From contig JAQBQD010000153.1 in assembly GCA_028287185.1 (NCBI GenBank), forward strand, positions 52,567-116,566: a stretch of DNA of 64,000 nucleotides. Direction: 5' to 3'. The notes under the pieces were generated by a model that searched no databases, was not told where the DNA came from, and saw nothing but the letters and a program-made list of their open reading frames with translations. Both the position numbers and the translations under genes were made by a program. Below are positions 1 to 8,580 of the stretch, one piece after another. Each line of letters starts with the position of its first letter. The first letter of the stretch is position 1. The stretch comes from Gemmatimonadota bacterium (GTDB lineage: Bacteria > Gemmatimonadota > Gemmatimonadetes > Longimicrobiales > Longimicrobiaceae).

Positions 1-544
1 GCGAGTCCAGCGGAACCAGGCGTCCACCGCGCAGCATGAGCGGGCTGGGGCACGGGTTGCCGGCGGACGAGCCGCAGCGCCCGCGGTCGCCCCCGGGCAG
101 AGGGTTGGCGATGAAGAGGCCGCTGTCCACGCGATACTGCGCGCCGCGCGTCAGCTCCATGGGGCTCATCCACACCTTGCCGGTGCGCACGTCCACCAGG
201 GCGAAGCGTTCGCACGCCGTGCCGCATCCCCAGGTCACCACCGCGTAGTGCCCGGCGAAGTTGGCGCCCTTCGCCACGCCGCGGCGCAGCACGGTACGGT
301 GACTGGCGGCGCCCCGCGCGCTCCCCACGTCCACCGCCGCCGGGCGGCCGCGGAAGACGGCACCCGCGGGGAAGTCGGCGAACTGCGGGCTGCGCACGGC
401 CAGCGCGCCCCGGCCGGGAATGGAGGGCCGCACGTCGTGCGGCGGGGCGGGCGTCGCCGGCGTGGGCCGCGGCGTCTGCGCGGCGGCCGCGGTGGCGCTG
501 GAGGCGACGATCAGCAGGGCAATCCGAATCGCTTTCATCTTCAT
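1..544 (-). CDS. Secreted protein of unknown function, C-terminus cut by window edge
   Basis: The reverse strand is open from an ATG at 544 to the left edge (about 181 codons) and reads MKMKAIRIALLIVASS..., a typical signal peptide ending near AAAAQ, then a Pro-rich linker and a globular part with GANFAGHYAVVTWGCG and a CERFALVD stretch. This GPNFAGHY/TWGCGT pattern recurs in small secreted bacterial proteins of unknown function. A second in-frame ATG at 538 is also possible; the upstream GGGACG is a weak ribosome site. The stop lies outside the window. It is downstream of, and in the same direction as, the zinc peptidase, but a hairpin separates them, so independent transcription is likely. 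Real gene: confident. Function: unknown. Confidence 0.75.
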   Translation of the reverse strand, partial: MKMKAIRIALLIVASSATAAAAQTPRPTPATPAPPHDVRPSIPGRGALAVRSPQFADFPAGAVFRGRPAAVDVGSARGAASHRTVLRRGVAKGANFAGHYAVVTWGCGTACERFALVDVRTGKVWMSPMELTRGAQYRVDSGLFIANPLPGGDRGRCGSSAGNPCPSPLMLRGGRLVPLDS

Positions 545-978
545 CGTCCCGTTCAGAAGGGCAGGGTGGATCGGCGGTTCATCGTTCATCCCTCTCCGTG
601 CGTACCCGCTGTGCGTCGATTCGAGCCGCGGGGATTCCGTGCGAGGCCTGCACCGCGCGCCGTCGATCGCGGCTGATCGCGTCCCGGTCCGCTCGGAACA
701 CCGATTCGTCGAAGCCCGAGATGCACGGCGGTTCCTGCTCCACACCGTTGGCCGGCAAGCCGCGCGGGTTCATCGACCGGCCGCCCCCGGACCATTCCGT
801 CGACCTCCACGTCGATTTCGCGGCCCACAGCGACGACCGCCAGGAGTCCATCTCGCCGGTGGACGGGCTGGGACCCGCGGGGGTGTCGGTGGAATCAGGA
901 AAACGACACCGGAGAACGCCGCTGCCACGGCGCTCCCCGGTGTTCGTCGTTCCATCGGCCGGCTTCGGCGATGGAACG
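545..978. other. Intergenic stretch with terminator-like hairpin
   Basis: I see no coding region with plausible codon pattern here. It holds the presumed promoter of the left-edge secreted protein and, at 906-943, a hairpin downstream of the zinc peptidase. Otherwise nothing recognisable. Confidence 0.5.
906..943 (-). terminator. Hairpin after the zinc peptidase gene
   Basis: Paired segments ACACC/GGTGT, GGAG/CTCC and CGCCG/CGGCG form a stacked, slightly bulged stem with a six-base loop, 35 bases beyond the peptidase stop. No clear T run follows. Confidence 0.45.
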
Positions 979-1836
979 CTACAGCGACGAAGCCTGGAAG
1001 GTGTCGCACCGGCGCAGGTCTCCGGACTCCATGCCGCGGCGGAACCAGCGGACGCGCTGGGCGCTGGTGCCATGGGTGAAGCTTTCGGGCACCACCGTGC
1101 CGCGGGCCTCGCGCTGCAGGCGGTCGTCGCCGATAGCCGTGGCCGCGGCCAGGGCGCTCTCCACGTCGCCGGTGTCCAGCCAGTGCTGCCGCTGCTCCGA
1201 TTTGCTGGCCCAGATCCCGGCGAAGCAGTCGGCCTGCAGCTCCGTGCGCACGGAAAGGCCCTCCGCCCCTTCGCGCGGGTCGCCGCGCGAGACGGCCTCC
1301 TCCACCTTCTGCGTGATGCCGAGCTGCGACTGCACGTGGTGCCCCACCTCGTGCGCGATCACGTACGCCTCCGCGAACTCGCCCGGCGCCTGGAAGCGCT
1401 CGCGCAGGTCGCGGAAGAAGGCCAGGTCCAGATACACCTTGTGGTCGCGCGGGCAGTAGAAGGGCCCCACCTCGGCCGACGCGGTGCCGCAGCCGGACTG
1501 TACCGGGTTGGTGAACAGGTCCAGCTTGGGCTGCTGGTACGTCATCCCCTGCCGCTGGAACTCCGCGCCCCACACGTCCTCGGTGCTGCCCAGGATCTTG
1601 CTCACGAAGTCGTACGCCGTGTCCTGCCCCGGCGCGGGCGGCGCGTTGGGCTGCTGCTGCTGCTGAGTGGCGGGGCCGCCGCCGTTCAGCACCTCGCGCG
1701 GGTCGGCGCCCAGCAGCATGGAGATGAGGGCGATCACCACGGCCCCCAGCCCGCCGCCCGCCGCCAGCCCGGGGCCCAGGCGCATCCCGCGCTTGTCCTC
1801 GACGTTGCTGCTGCTCCGTCCGCCTTGCCAGCGCAT
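979..1836 (-). CDS. Neutral zinc metallopeptidase, YpfJ-like
   Basis: The 285-residue product is a single-pass membrane protein of the neutral zinc metallopeptidase family (Pfam Zn_peptidase, E. coli YpfJ relatives). A hydrophobic segment at about residues 25-43 (GLGAVVIALISMLLG) is followed by a glutamine/proline linker and then a periplasmic catalytic domain. The zinc motif AHEVGHHVQ (HExxH) sits near residue 165, and a downstream RTELQADCFAG segment supplies the third ligand region typical of the family. The ATG at 1836 is preceded by GGAGGG at a good distance. Length matches the family. The gene stands alone between two terminator/promoter regions. Substrate is unknown. Confidence 0.9.
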   Translation of the reverse strand: MRWQGGRSSSNVEDKRGMRLGPGLAAGGGLGAVVIALISMLLGADPREVLNGGGPATQQQQQPNAPPAPGQDTAYDFVSKILGSTEDVWGAEFQRQGMTYQQPKLDLFTNPVQSGCGTASAEVGPFYCPRDHKVYLDLAFFRDLRERFQAPGEFAEAYVIAHEVGHHVQSQLGITQKVEEAVSRGDPREGAEGLSVRTELQADCFAGIWASKSEQRQHWLDTGDVESALAAATAIGDDRLQREARGTVVPESFTHGTSAQRVRWFRRGMESGDLRRCDTFQASSL

Positions 1837-2304
1837 CTCGATCCCTCCTCGCGGGTCGCCCTTCGCCACCGCGCGGCCGCCGCCGCGCCGAATGCGGGCG
1901 ACGAATGCAAGGCCGGCGCCAGGGCGCGCGCGGTCCGGGCCACGGGTCCGCGGATGGGCCGGGCGAGCCCTATCCTGGCATGCTCCCTGCTCTTCCGCGC
2001 TCCCCCGCGGGGCCGAGAGAGCGCTTGCCCGGCCCCGTGGAAGGAGAGCCGGACCCCCCACGGAAGGTGCAGGATGACACCGCTTCGCGAAGACCGCAGC
2101 CAGTCCTCCGGCCACGATCCCCGGGCCGAGCCGTCGCCGCGCCGGCAGTTCGCCCGCCGCATCGACTGCGCCGAGAACGCCGGCCGCCGCATGGCCGCGG
2201 GCGGACGCGGGGGCGGCGCGCCCGACGCCGATCGCCGCGCGGAGGCCCTTCCCGGCGCCGACCGGCGCTCCGCCTGAGGACCCCGAATCCACCTCCCCGA
2301 CCCC
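1837..2304. other. Divergent promoter region between zinc peptidase and cphA
   Basis: This 468-base gap separates two divergently transcribed genes and should contain both promoters. A weak open stretch near 2074-2277 on the plus strand begins MTPLREDRSQSS but is only Arg/Ala/Gly-rich and I do not call it. No convincing -35/-10 pair was found; CCTATCCTGG near 1971 is the only -10-like string. Confidence 0.4.
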
Positions 2305-4974
2305 ATGACCGACGCGAGCCGCGGCGCCGCCGCGACCGCCGAGCGAGCCGACCCCGCCGAGCTGCGCGTGAGCCGGCTCCGTGCCGTGCGCGGCCCCAAC
2401 TTCTGGCGCCTGGCGCCCGTCATCGCCTGCGACGTGCGCCTGGGCGCGCTGGAGGACGTCGACTCCGCCGAGATGCCGGGCTTCGTGGACCGGCTGCTGG
2501 CCGCGCTGCCGACGCTGCACGAGCACCCCTGCTCGCGGGGCGAGAGCGGTGGCTTCGTGGAGCGGCTGCGCGAGGGCACCCACCTGCCCCACATCCTGGA
2601 GCACGTCGCGCTGGAGCTGCAGACGCTGGCGGGCTCGGACGTGTCGTTCGGGCGCGTGGTGGAATCGGGCGACCCCGGCACGTGGTGGCTGATTGTGGCC
2701 TACGAGGAGGAGGACGTGGGGCTGCGCAGCGTGCGCGACGCGGTGCGGCTGGTGCAGGCGTGCATGGCGGACGAGCCGATCGACGCGGCCCCCGTCGTGG
2801 AGGAGCTTCGCGACCTGCGCGAGGGGGTGCGCCTGGGGCCGTCGACCGAGGCCATCGTCGAGGAGGCGCGGCGGCGCGGCATTCCCGTGCGCCGGCTGAA
2901 CCGCTACTCGCTGGTGCAGCTTGGCCTGGGGCGCAACCTGCGCCGCATCCAGGCCGCCATGAGCGACGGCACCAGCGCGATCGCGGTGGAGATCGCGCAG
3001 GACAAGGACGACACACGGCGCGTGCTGCAGGCCGTCGGCCTTCCCGTGCCGCAGGGCGACGCCGTCACCGCCGTGGAGGACGCGCTGGAGGTGGCGGCCG
3101 AGATCGGCTGGCCCGTGCTGCTGAAGCCGCTGGACGCCAGCCACGGACGCGGCATCTCGGGCCGCCTGGACGACGAGGCGGCCGTGCGCGCGGCGTGGGA
3201 GGCGTCCGCCGCCTACTCGCGCCGCGTGGTGGTGGAGCGGTTCGTAGAGGGCCGCGACCACCGCGTGCTGGTGGTGGGCGGGCGCGTGGTGGCGGTGGCC
3301 GAGCGCGTGCCGGCACACGTGGTGGGCGACGGGCACGCCACCATCCGCGAGCTCGTCGGCCGCGCCAACCGCGACCCGCGCCGGGGCAAGGGCCACAGCA
3401 GGGTGATGACGCACCTGCCGGACGACGCTGGCACCGAGGCGTTCCTGGCCCAGCAGGGGCTGTCGATGGACTCCGTTCCCGAGGCGGGACGGGCGGTGGA
3501 GCTGCGCGCCACGGCCAACCTGTCCACGGGCGGCACCTCCATCGACCGCACGGACGACATCCACCCCGACAACGTGACGGCGTGCGAGATGGCGGCCGGC
3601 ATCGTGGGGCTGGACATCGCCGGCATCGACGTGCTGACACCCGACGTGTCCGTGCCCTTCCGCGAGAACGGCGCGGTCATCATCGAGGTGAACGCCGCGC
3701 CGGGGCTGCGGATGCACACGCACCCGGCGGAGGGCGCCCCGCGCAACGTGGGCGCCCCCATCGTGGACATGCTGTATCCCCCGGGCTCGGAGCACACCAT
3801 CCCCGTGATCGCCGTGACGGGGACGAACGGCAAGACCACCACCACGCGCCTCATCGCCCACCTCTTCCGGCAGACGGGAAAGACGGTGGGATTCACCACC
3901 ACCGACGGCGTGTACCTGGGGAGCCGCCTGGTGATGGAGGGGGACATGACGGGCCCCTTCTCGGCGAACATCATCCTCAGCAACCCCACGGTGGACGTGG
4001 CGGTGCTGGAGACGGCGCGGGGCGGCATCCTGCGCGCGGGGCTGGGCTTCGACGAGGCGGACGTGGGCGTGGTGCTGAACGTGACGGCGGACCACCTGGG
4101 CCTGCGGGGCATCCACACGGTGGAGCAGCTCGCCGAGGTGAAAGGCGTGATCCCCGCCGTGGTGAAGCGCGACGGCCACGCCGTGCTGAACGCGGACGAC
4201 CCCCTGGTGTACGCCATGCGGGAGCGGACCGGGGCGGACGTGGTGCTGTTCAGCACGGCCGGGCCCGGCGCCAACGAGAGCTTCGAGGAGCACCTGGCGC
4301 GCGGCGGCATCGGGGTGCGCATCGAAGACGGCACCTACACCGTGCGGCGGGGGCGGCTGCGCATTCCCATCGTGGGCGTGCGCGAGGTGCCGCTCACCCT
4401 GGGCGGGGCGGCGCGCTTCCAGCACCAGAACATCCTGGCCGCCATCGCCACGGCCTACGTGCGGGGGGTGCGCTACGACACCATCCGCGCCGGGCTGCTG
4501 TCGTTCTTCCCCTCGCCCTCCATGACGCCGGGCCGGCTGAACCTGCTGCGGGTGGGCGGGGCGCGGGTGCTGGTGGACTACGCGCACAACGCCGCCGCGG
4601 TGGAAGGGCTGATGGAGCTGGCCCAGGCACTTCCGGCGAAGCGCCGCATCGGCGTGGTGGCGTCGCCCGGCGACCGGCGCGACGAGGACATCCGCGGGCT
4701 GGGCCGCCTGCTTTCCGGCCTGGACCGCGTGCTGGTGAAGGAGGACCTGGACCGCCGCGGACGGGCCGTGGGCGCCACCGCGTCGCTCCTCGTGGAGGGG
4801 CTGCGGGCGGGAGGGATGGACGAGGACCGCATCGAGACGACGGACGGCGAGCCCGCCGCGGTGGAGCGCCTGCTGGCGCTGCTGGGCGAGGGCGACCTGG
4901 GCGTGGTGCTCGCCGACAAGGTGCCCGCCGTGCTGGCCCAGATCCAGCCGCACACCGACAACCTGCCCACCTGA
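2305..4974 (+). CDS. cphA: Cyanophycin synthetase
   Basis: The 889-residue protein polymerises aspartate and arginine into cyanophycin (multi-L-arginyl-poly-L-aspartate) using ATP, in the cytoplasm. The length and three-part layout fit CphA: N domain at residues 1 to about 165 with HILEHVALELQ; an ATP-grasp domain at about 215-480, with LLKPLDASHGRGIS and a final catalytic segment VIIEVNAAPGLRMH; then a Mur-ligase-like domain whose P-loop VTGTNGKTTTTRLI lies near residue 503, followed by LETARGGILRAG and NVTADHLG. All key motifs are intact, so both ligase sites look functional. It starts an operon with the next two genes (13-base gap to the next start). The ATG follows a GC-rich, weak ribosome site. 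Confidence 0.97.
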   Translation: MTDASRGAAATAERADPAELRVSRLRAVRGPNFWRLAPVIACDVRLGALEDVDSAEMPGFVDRLLAALPTLHEHPCSRGESGGFVERLREGTHLPHILEHVALELQTLAGSDVSFGRVVESGDPGTWWLIVAYEEEDVGLRSVRDAVRLVQACMADEPIDAAPVVEELRDLREGVRLGPSTEAIVEEARRRGIPVRRLNRYSLVQLGLGRNLRRIQAAMSDGTSAIAVEIAQDKDDTRRVLQAVGLPVPQGDAVTAVEDALEVAAEIGWPVLLKPLDASHGRGISGRLDDEAAVRAAWEASAAYSRRVVVERFVEGRDHRVLVVGGRVVAVAERVPAHVVGDGHATIRELVGRANRDPRRGKGHSRVMTHLPDDAGTEAFLAQQGLSMDSVPEAGRAVELRATANLSTGGTSIDRTDDIHPDNVTACEMAAGIVGLDIAGIDVLTPDVSVPFRENGAVIIEVNAAPGLRMHTHPAEGAPRNVGAPIVDMLYPPGSEHTIPVIAVTGTNGKTTTTRLIAHLFRQTGKTVGFTTTDGVYLGSRLVMEGDMTGPFSANIILSNPTVDVAVLETARGGILRAGLGFDEADVGVVLNVTADHLGLRGIHTVEQLAEVKGVIPAVVKRDGHAVLNADDPLVYAMRERTGADVVLFSTAGPGANESFEEHLARGGIGVRIEDGTYTVRRGRLRIPIVGVREVPLTLGGAARFQHQNILAAIATAYVRGVRYDTIRAGLLSFFPSPSMTPGRLNLLRVGGARVLVDYAHNAAAVEGLMELAQALPAKRRIGVVASPGDRRDEDIRGLGRLLSGLDRVLVKEDLDRRGRAVGATASLLVEGLRAGGMDEDRIETTDGEPAAVERLLALLGEGDLGVVLADKVPAVLAQIQPHTDNLPT

Positions 4975-4987
4975 CACCCCCGGCCGG

Positions 4988-6058
4988 ATGAGCCATCCCG
5001 ACCCGCACGACGAGATCCGCCTGGTGGCGCTCCGCAGCCTGCGGGGCGCCAACTTCTGGTCGCGGCGCCCCGTGACGCGGCTGGACCTGGCCGTGGGCGC
5101 CTTCGACGAGATCTCGTCGGCCGACGTGGAGGGCTTCACCGAGGCGCTGGTGGCGGCGTTCCCCGGGCTGTGGGAGCACCGCTGCTCCATCGGCGAGCGG
5201 GGCGGCTTCGTCACCCGCCTGCGCCGGGGCACGTACGCGCCCCACATCATGGAGCACGTGGGGCTGGAGCTGCAGACGCTGGTGGGCCACGACGTCGGCT
5301 ACGGCCGCGCCCGGGGCGGCGACCGGCCGGGCGAGTACACGGTGGTCTTCGAGCACGTGCACGCCGAGGTGGGGCTGCGGAGCGCCGCGCTGGCGCTGGA
5401 GCTGGTGCAGCGGGCCTTCGCCGGCGAGCTGGAGTCGGTGGACTACGCGGTGGCCGAGCTGGCGTCGCTGGCGGCGAGCCCCGACGTTCCGGCGCTGCGG
5501 CAGCGGGTGCTGTGCGGCGTCACCGGCGGCGGCGACCGCGCGGCCGTGCGCGAGCAGATGGTGCGCCGCGGCGTGCCGGACGAGGAGCTGATCGTGGACG
5601 TGGCGCCGGCGTACCTGCTGAACGCGGGCCTGCCGTATTCGCGCAGCGAGATCGCCGTGATCCTGGACGCCGCGCCCACGGACGTGCCCGACCGCTACGC
5701 CGAGGAGGACCGCGCGCAGCAGCTCGTGTCCGTGGTCGCCGACGCGGTGGTGCGCGACGGGGTGGTCGTGTGCCCGGCCAAGGAATGGGAGGTGCAGGAC
5801 CGCATCCGCGACGCCCGCTGCCGGGTGGCCGTCTTCTCCACGGCCGACGACGTGACCCGCCGCGACACGCGGGTGGCCCACGAGGTGGCGTTCGTGCGCG
5901 CCGGCCGCATCGTCTTCGAGTTCCAGGGCGCGGCGGAGGACGGCGGCGCACTGGACCCGGAGGCGCCCGCGGCCGCGCAGGTGGCCGCCGCCCTGGCCGT
6001 GCGCGCCCTGGACCGGCTCAGACCCCGCACCGAGGCGCCCGATGCCGCGATCGCCTGA
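4988..6058 (+). CDS. Inactive, shortened cyanophycin synthetase paralogue (N domain + remnant Mur domain)
   Basis: This 356-residue protein is clearly related to the preceding CphA but lacks most of it. Residues 1 to about 165 match the CphA N domain closely (RGANFWSRRPVTRLDLAVG; HIMEHVGLELQTLVGHDV). The whole ATP-grasp domain is missing. A stretch near residue 178 (GVTGGGDRAAVREQM) aligns with the Mur P-loop region of CphA but the GTNGKTT signature has become GGGDRAA, so ATP binding is unlikely. The following IVDVAPAYLLNAG and SEIAVILDAAP align with the CphA segments VDVAVLETARGG and ADVGVVLNVTA, without the catalytic Glu. The protein ends after VAVFSTADD and a short tail, so the terminal Mur domain is absent too. 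Its position between cphA and cphB, good codon use and intact frame argue for a functional non-catalytic or N-domain-only role rather than decay. Confidence 0.85.
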   Translation: MSHPDPHDEIRLVALRSLRGANFWSRRPVTRLDLAVGAFDEISSADVEGFTEALVAAFPGLWEHRCSIGERGGFVTRLRRGTYAPHIMEHVGLELQTLVGHDVGYGRARGGDRPGEYTVVFEHVHAEVGLRSAALALELVQRAFAGELESVDYAVAELASLAASPDVPALRQRVLCGVTGGGDRAAVREQMVRRGVPDEELIVDVAPAYLLNAGLPYSRSEIAVILDAAPTDVPDRYAEEDRAQQLVSVVADAVVRDGVVVCPAKEWEVQDRIRDARCRVAVFSTADDVTRRDTRVAHEVAFVRAGRIVFEFQGAAEDGGALDPEAPAAAQVAAALAVRALDRLRPRTEAPDAAIA

Positions 6059-7007
6059 CACCCCCTCGCCGCCCCCGCTGTCGCTGGACGACATCCCCAA
6101 CCGGCGCCGAAGCGACCGCCACTCGGGCGCGCTGGTGCTCATCGGCGGGGCGTGCGACCCCACGGGCGCGGCGTTCGGCGCCTTCGTGGACCGCTGCGGC
6201 GGGCGCGACGGGGGCAAGATCGTGGGCCTCACCACCGCCAGCGGCGAGCCGGCCGAGGCGGCGCGGCACTGGATGGACGCCTTCGCGCAGGCCGGCGCGC
6301 ACAACGTGGAGATCCCCATCGTGGACACCCGCGAGCGCGCGCAGGACGCCCGCGTGGCGGCCATGGTACGCGGCGCGGACGGCATCTTCCTGGGCGGCGG
6401 CGACCAGGTGCACCTGGTCTCCACCCTCAGCGGCTCGCGCGTGGACCGCGCCATCCGCGAGCGCTACCTGGAGGGCGGCGTGGTCTGCGGCACCAGCGCG
6501 GGCGCGGCGGCGCTGACGGAGACCATCCTGGCCGGCGGCGAGCCCGACGAGTACGGGCAGATGCAGGAGCTTCACCTGGGCCCCGGCTTCGGGCTGCTGG
6601 GCTTCCGCGCCCTCATCGACACGCACTTCACCCAGCGGCGCCGGCTGCAGCGCCTGTTCATGGTGATCGCGCAGAGCCCGGAGATGATGGGCCTGGGCAT
6701 CGACGAGGACACCGGGATCGTGGTGGAGGGGCACGTGGGCCAGGTGGTGGGCAAGGGCTCCGTCACCTTCGTGGACGGCCGGGGCGTGCGCTTCGACAAC
6801 ACCGACGAGTGCCTGCACGGCAGTCCGCTCACCCTCAGCTACCTGCGCGTGGGCATCGTGGGCGCGGGCTACGCGTTCAACCTGCGCGAGCGCGAGCTGG
6901 ACCTGCTGGTGCGCTCGCGAGAGAACCCCTGCGAAACCGAGGTCCTGCGTGGCGACGCCGTGCAGGCCGCGCGGCGGACGGGCGACGGCAAGCGCCAGGC
7001 GGGGTGA
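6042..7007 (+). CDS. cphB: Cyanophycinase, serine peptidase family S51
   Basis: The 321-residue enzyme hydrolyses cyanophycin to beta-Asp-Arg dipeptides. It has the family's FLGGGDQVHLV strand and the nucleophile elbow GTSAGAAALTE near residue 155 with the catalytic serine, followed by the LGPGFGLLG segment and the DTHFTQRRRLQRL helix typical of bacterial CphB, and GLGIDEDTGIVV. Length and order are normal. The start codon overlaps the last 17 bases of the preceding gene, which indicates translational coupling within the cphA operon. No signal peptide is present, consistent with intracellular granule turnover. The final 20 residues are charged and variable. Confidence 0.95.
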   Translation: MPRSPDTPSPPPLSLDDIPNRRRSDRHSGALVLIGGACDPTGAAFGAFVDRCGGRDGGKIVGLTTASGEPAEAARHWMDAFAQAGAHNVEIPIVDTRERAQDARVAAMVRGADGIFLGGGDQVHLVSTLSGSRVDRAIRERYLEGGVVCGTSAGAAALTETILAGGEPDEYGQMQELHLGPGFGLLGFRALIDTHFTQRRRLQRLFMVIAQSPEMMGLGIDEDTGIVVEGHVGQVVGKGSVTFVDGRGVRFDNTDECLHGSPLTLSYLRVGIVGAGYAFNLRERELDLLVRSRENPCETEVLRGDAVQAARRTGDGKRQAG

Positions 7008-7410
7008 GCCGACGTTCCCCGGCCCGTCACTTCGAAGGTGGGACGCGTGCTTCTCCGATGCGCCGGGCAGAATCCGCAGCTGGCGATGCGAGACGATCCG
7101 CGCGGGCCGTTCCATCCCCGCGAATGACTTCTCATCGCGATCGATGCCGAGGCGCGAACCCATCCAGGTCGTGCCTCGCTTCATCCCCACATCGGACCCA
7201 CCGGACCGGCGACGGCTGCGCGCGTCCGATCATCGACCGCTCGCATCCTCCGCTCCATCGCCCGTCCGATCCCGTCGCCCGACTGCGAATCCGGAGTCTT
7301 GCTGCGGGCGTCACCATCCTGTCACCTCCCCGACAGGCCTGCCGGCTATCTTGATGCGGACCGCAGGGCGCCACACCCGGCGCGCGGCCGCCGTCGCCTG
7401 CCCGCCGCCG
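7008..7410. other. Intergenic region upstream of the glycosyltransferase
   Basis: No gene is apparent in these 403 bases. TATCTT at 7347-7352, about 60 bases before the next start, resembles the -10 element seen before several other genes here, but no good -35 partner is visible. The region is rich in GATC and CGAT words. Confidence 0.4.
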
Positions 7411-8580
7411 ATGATCTTCCTGGACGTCAACACCTTCTTCGCCGAGCGCGCGGGCGGCATCCGTACCTACCACCGGGCCAAGATCGCCTGGTTCGCGGCA
7501 CAGGCGCAGCACACCTATTACCTCGTCCACCCCGGCCCCCGCCACGCGGTGACGCAGGCGGCCCCGAACGTCTTTCTGGTGCAGGTCTACGGCGCGCCGA
7601 CGGGGCGGGCGGAGGGTGGATACCGGTGGATGCTGGACTATCCGCGCATCCTCCGCCTGGTGGAGCAGGTGCGGCCGGACGTGGTGGAGGTGGGCGATCC
7701 CTGGCTCTCCGGCGCGTTCGCGCGGTGGATGCGGCGCAGCGGGCGCTTCACGGGCCTGCTCTCGGCCTTCTACCACTCGGACGCCGTGCGCACGTGGGTG
7801 GAACCGTGGGCCCGCCGCCCAGGGGCGTTGGCTCCGTTGCGCCGGGGCGCCGCCGCGCGCGTGGGCGACTGGTTCTATCGGCGCCAGGATGCGTACGACG
7901 TGACGGTGGTCACCTCGCGAGCGATGGAGCGCCACCTGCGCGGGCGGGGCGTCCGCTCCGTGGCGCGCCTGCCGTTCGGGACGGACCCCGCGTTCTTCGC
8001 GGCGGGAGCGGATGCGATCCGCGGACGTTCCGGGGACGGAACCGTGCGCCTGCTCTATGCGGGAAGGCTGGGCCGGGAGAAGGGCGCGGAGCTGCTGCTG
8101 GCCGCCCTGCCGCGTCTGCTGGACGACCCGCGCGTGCACGTCACGGTGATGGGCCGCGGGGCGAACGAGACGGGCTTCGCCGCCATCCGCCATCCCCGTT
8201 TCGACTTCCGCGGCTTCGTGGGCGACCGCGCGGAGGTGGCGCGCACCTTCGCCGCGCACGACGTGCTGCTGGCGCCGGGCCCGCACGAGACGTTCGGCCT
8301 GAGCGTGCTGGAGGGGATGGCCGCGGGGATGGCCGTCGTGGGCCCCGACGCCGGCGGCACGGGCGAGCTGCTGGAGGAGGTGGATTCGCCCTTTGTGTTC
8401 GCCGCTGGCGACGCGGACGGCTTTCGCGACGCGGTGATGCGCGCGGTGGGCTCCGACCCCGCCGCCGGCGCCGCGAAGGCGCGGGCGCTCGCGCGCCGCT
8501 ACGGCACCTGGGACGACGCCATCGCCCGGATGGTGGCCTTCTACGAGGACCGCGTTGCGAGGACCGATGCCGCAGCGTGA
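7411..8580 (+). CDS. Glycosyltransferase family 4-like protein
   Basis: The 389-residue product has the GT-B fold layout: an N-terminal half starting MIFLDVNTFFAERAGGIRTY (glycine-rich acceptor loop) and a C-terminal nucleotide-sugar domain with LLYAGRLGREKGAELLLAAL near residue 215, a VTVMGRG strand, and the GT4 EX7E signature in HETFGLSVLEGMAAG near residue 290. It likely transfers a sugar to a lipid or saccharide acceptor at the cytoplasmic side. I chose the ATG at 7411; an in-frame ATG at 7354 would overlap a -10-like TATCTT. The next gene starts inside its 3' end, so the two are coupled. Donor and acceptor are unknown. Confidence 0.88.
   Translation: MIFLDVNTFFAERAGGIRTYHRAKIAWFAAQAQHTYYLVHPGPRHAVTQAAPNVFLVQVYGAPTGRAEGGYRWMLDYPRILRLVEQVRPDVVEVGDPWLSGAFARWMRRSGRFTGLLSAFYHSDAVRTWVEPWARRPGALAPLRRGAAARVGDWFYRRQDAYDVTVVTSRAMERHLRGRGVRSVARLPFGTDPAFFAAGADAIRGRSGDGTVRLLYAGRLGREKGAELLLAALPRLLDDPRVHVTVMGRGANETGFAAIRHPRFDFRGFVGDRAEVARTFAAHDVLLAPGPHETFGLSVLEGMAAGMAVVGPDAGGTGELLEEVDSPFVFAAGDADGFRDAVMRAVGSDPAAGAAKARALARRYGTWDDAIARMVAFYEDRVARTDAAA

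Noticed and set aside
1650..1670. CTG repeat (polyglutamine) in the zinc peptidase as a phase-variable tract.
   Set aside because: Only five repeats in frame in a linker; no sign of an unstable tract.
2074..2277. Short ORF MTPLREDRSQSS before cphA.
   Set aside because: Arg/Ala/Gly-rich with no coding features; probably antisense-type openness in a promoter region.
979..5250. Very long open frame antisense to cphA and its paralogue, extending the zinc peptidase frame.
   Set aside because: High GC leaves few stops in antisense frames. The translation is His/Arg/Ala-rich noise before the real peptidase start at 1836.
7354..7410. Upstream ATG at 7354 as the glycosyltransferase start.
   Set aside because: It follows the -10-like TATCTT by only one base and the extra residues are Arg/Ala-rich; ATG 7411 starts the conserved fold.
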